DNA of 64,000 bases from an uncultured Collinsella sp. (lineage in GTDB: Bacteria > Actinomycetota > Coriobacteriia > Coriobacteriales > Coriobacteriaceae), in contig CAJLVJ010000003.1 in assembly GCA_905210085.1 (NCBI GenBank), positions 1-64,000 of the forward strand, read 5' to 3'. Shown in pieces: positions 63,830-64,000 of this stretch. The notes beneath the pieces are model-generated. The model was given only the letters and a program-made list of their open reading frames with translations. It was not told where the DNA came from and made no database searches. A program made the position numbers and the translations under genes. Positions within the stretch are counted from its first letter, which is position 1; each line of letters opens with the position of its first letter.

Positions 63830-63865
63830 GTGGGATCCGCCGTTCGTTCGAACGGCGGATCCCAC
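63830..63865. repeat. Near-perfect palindrome with 17-bp arms
   Basis: gtgggatccgccgttcg, a 2-nt loop, and cgaacggcggatcccac. It could act as a terminator for carAB; the sequence after it, ggtaatattt, has few T. Confidence 0.8.
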
Positions 63866-63916
63866 GGTAATATTTCAGCCAACGTACGTCATGGCAATCC
63901 CCGGTAGGTCGCAGGG

Positions 63917-64000
63917 CGCTTCGCGGGCGGGCCAGGCTTTATCTGAACGACTTTGCGAAGCAACCAGAGTGAAGATAAAGCCTGGCCCGCCCGCGAAGCG
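63917..64000. repeat. Inverted repeat at the window edge (28-bp arms)
   Basis: Arms at 63917-63944 and 63973-64000 are perfect reverse complements over 28 bp (left begins cgcttcgcgggcgggccagg). The 28-nt centre starts gaacgactttgcgaagc. The right arm may extend past the window. Confidence 0.85.

Overview
The window looks like the replication-origin region of a high-GC Gram-positive gut actinobacterium of the class Coriobacteriia, most likely Collinsella or a close relative. This rests on the rpmH-rnpA-yidD-yidC-jag-rsmG-parAB block beside dnaA-dnaN-recF-DUF721-gyrB-gyrA, on an LPXTG thioester adhesin, and on GC-rich codon use. The species is inferred from gene content and the partial 16S gene; no search was run. 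Genes left of about 30.4 kb lie mostly on the minus strand and genes to the right mostly on the plus strand, as expected if forks leave an origin near 30.5-34 kb.

Left part (1-25 kb): the 5' two thirds of a 16S rRNA gene cut by the window edge, tRNA-Lys followed by a curious repeat, an M29 aminopeptidase, purC with a small membrane protein, a two-component system, a Tat lipoprotein with a TSCPD protein, purB, tRNA-Gly followed by the same kind of repeat, a 1143-residue thioester/Cna_B cell-wall adhesin, a giant M28-like membrane protein, two WYL regulators, a DnaQ-DinG fusion helicase, ddl and rlmN.

Origin (25-42 kb): a relatively AT-rich parB-parA-rsmG segment with three perfect parS sites at exact 39-bp spacing, then jag, yidC, yidD, rnpA, rpmH, an AT-rich DnaA-box-like intergenic region, an unrecognised GHKL-type ATPase with a Gln-rich linker and a winged-helix tail, then dnaA, dnaN, recF, DUF721/dciA, gyrB and gyrA. 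A 36-bp-arm perfect inverted repeat separates gyrA from a tRNA-Ile/Ala/Ile cluster.

Right part (42-64 kb): a bifunctional-nuclease-family protein with two small unknown proteins, typA, a bactofilin-like membrane protein, a TRIC-family channel, two tRNA-Ser genes with a third copy of the repeat, the rpsF-ssb-rpsR-rplI operon, dnaB, purA, purD, a Nudix hydrolase, an ABC exporter, an unknown membrane protein and carAB under a probable PyrR-responsive leader. The last 350 bases hold three separate inverted repeats and no gene.

Most striking are (i) a family of tRNA-tail repeats behind tRNA-Lys, tRNA-Gly and tRNA-Ser, each carrying direct and/or inverted copies of its own tRNA's 3' end, (ii) the ATPase upstream of dnaA, and (iii) a set of long intergenic inverted repeats.
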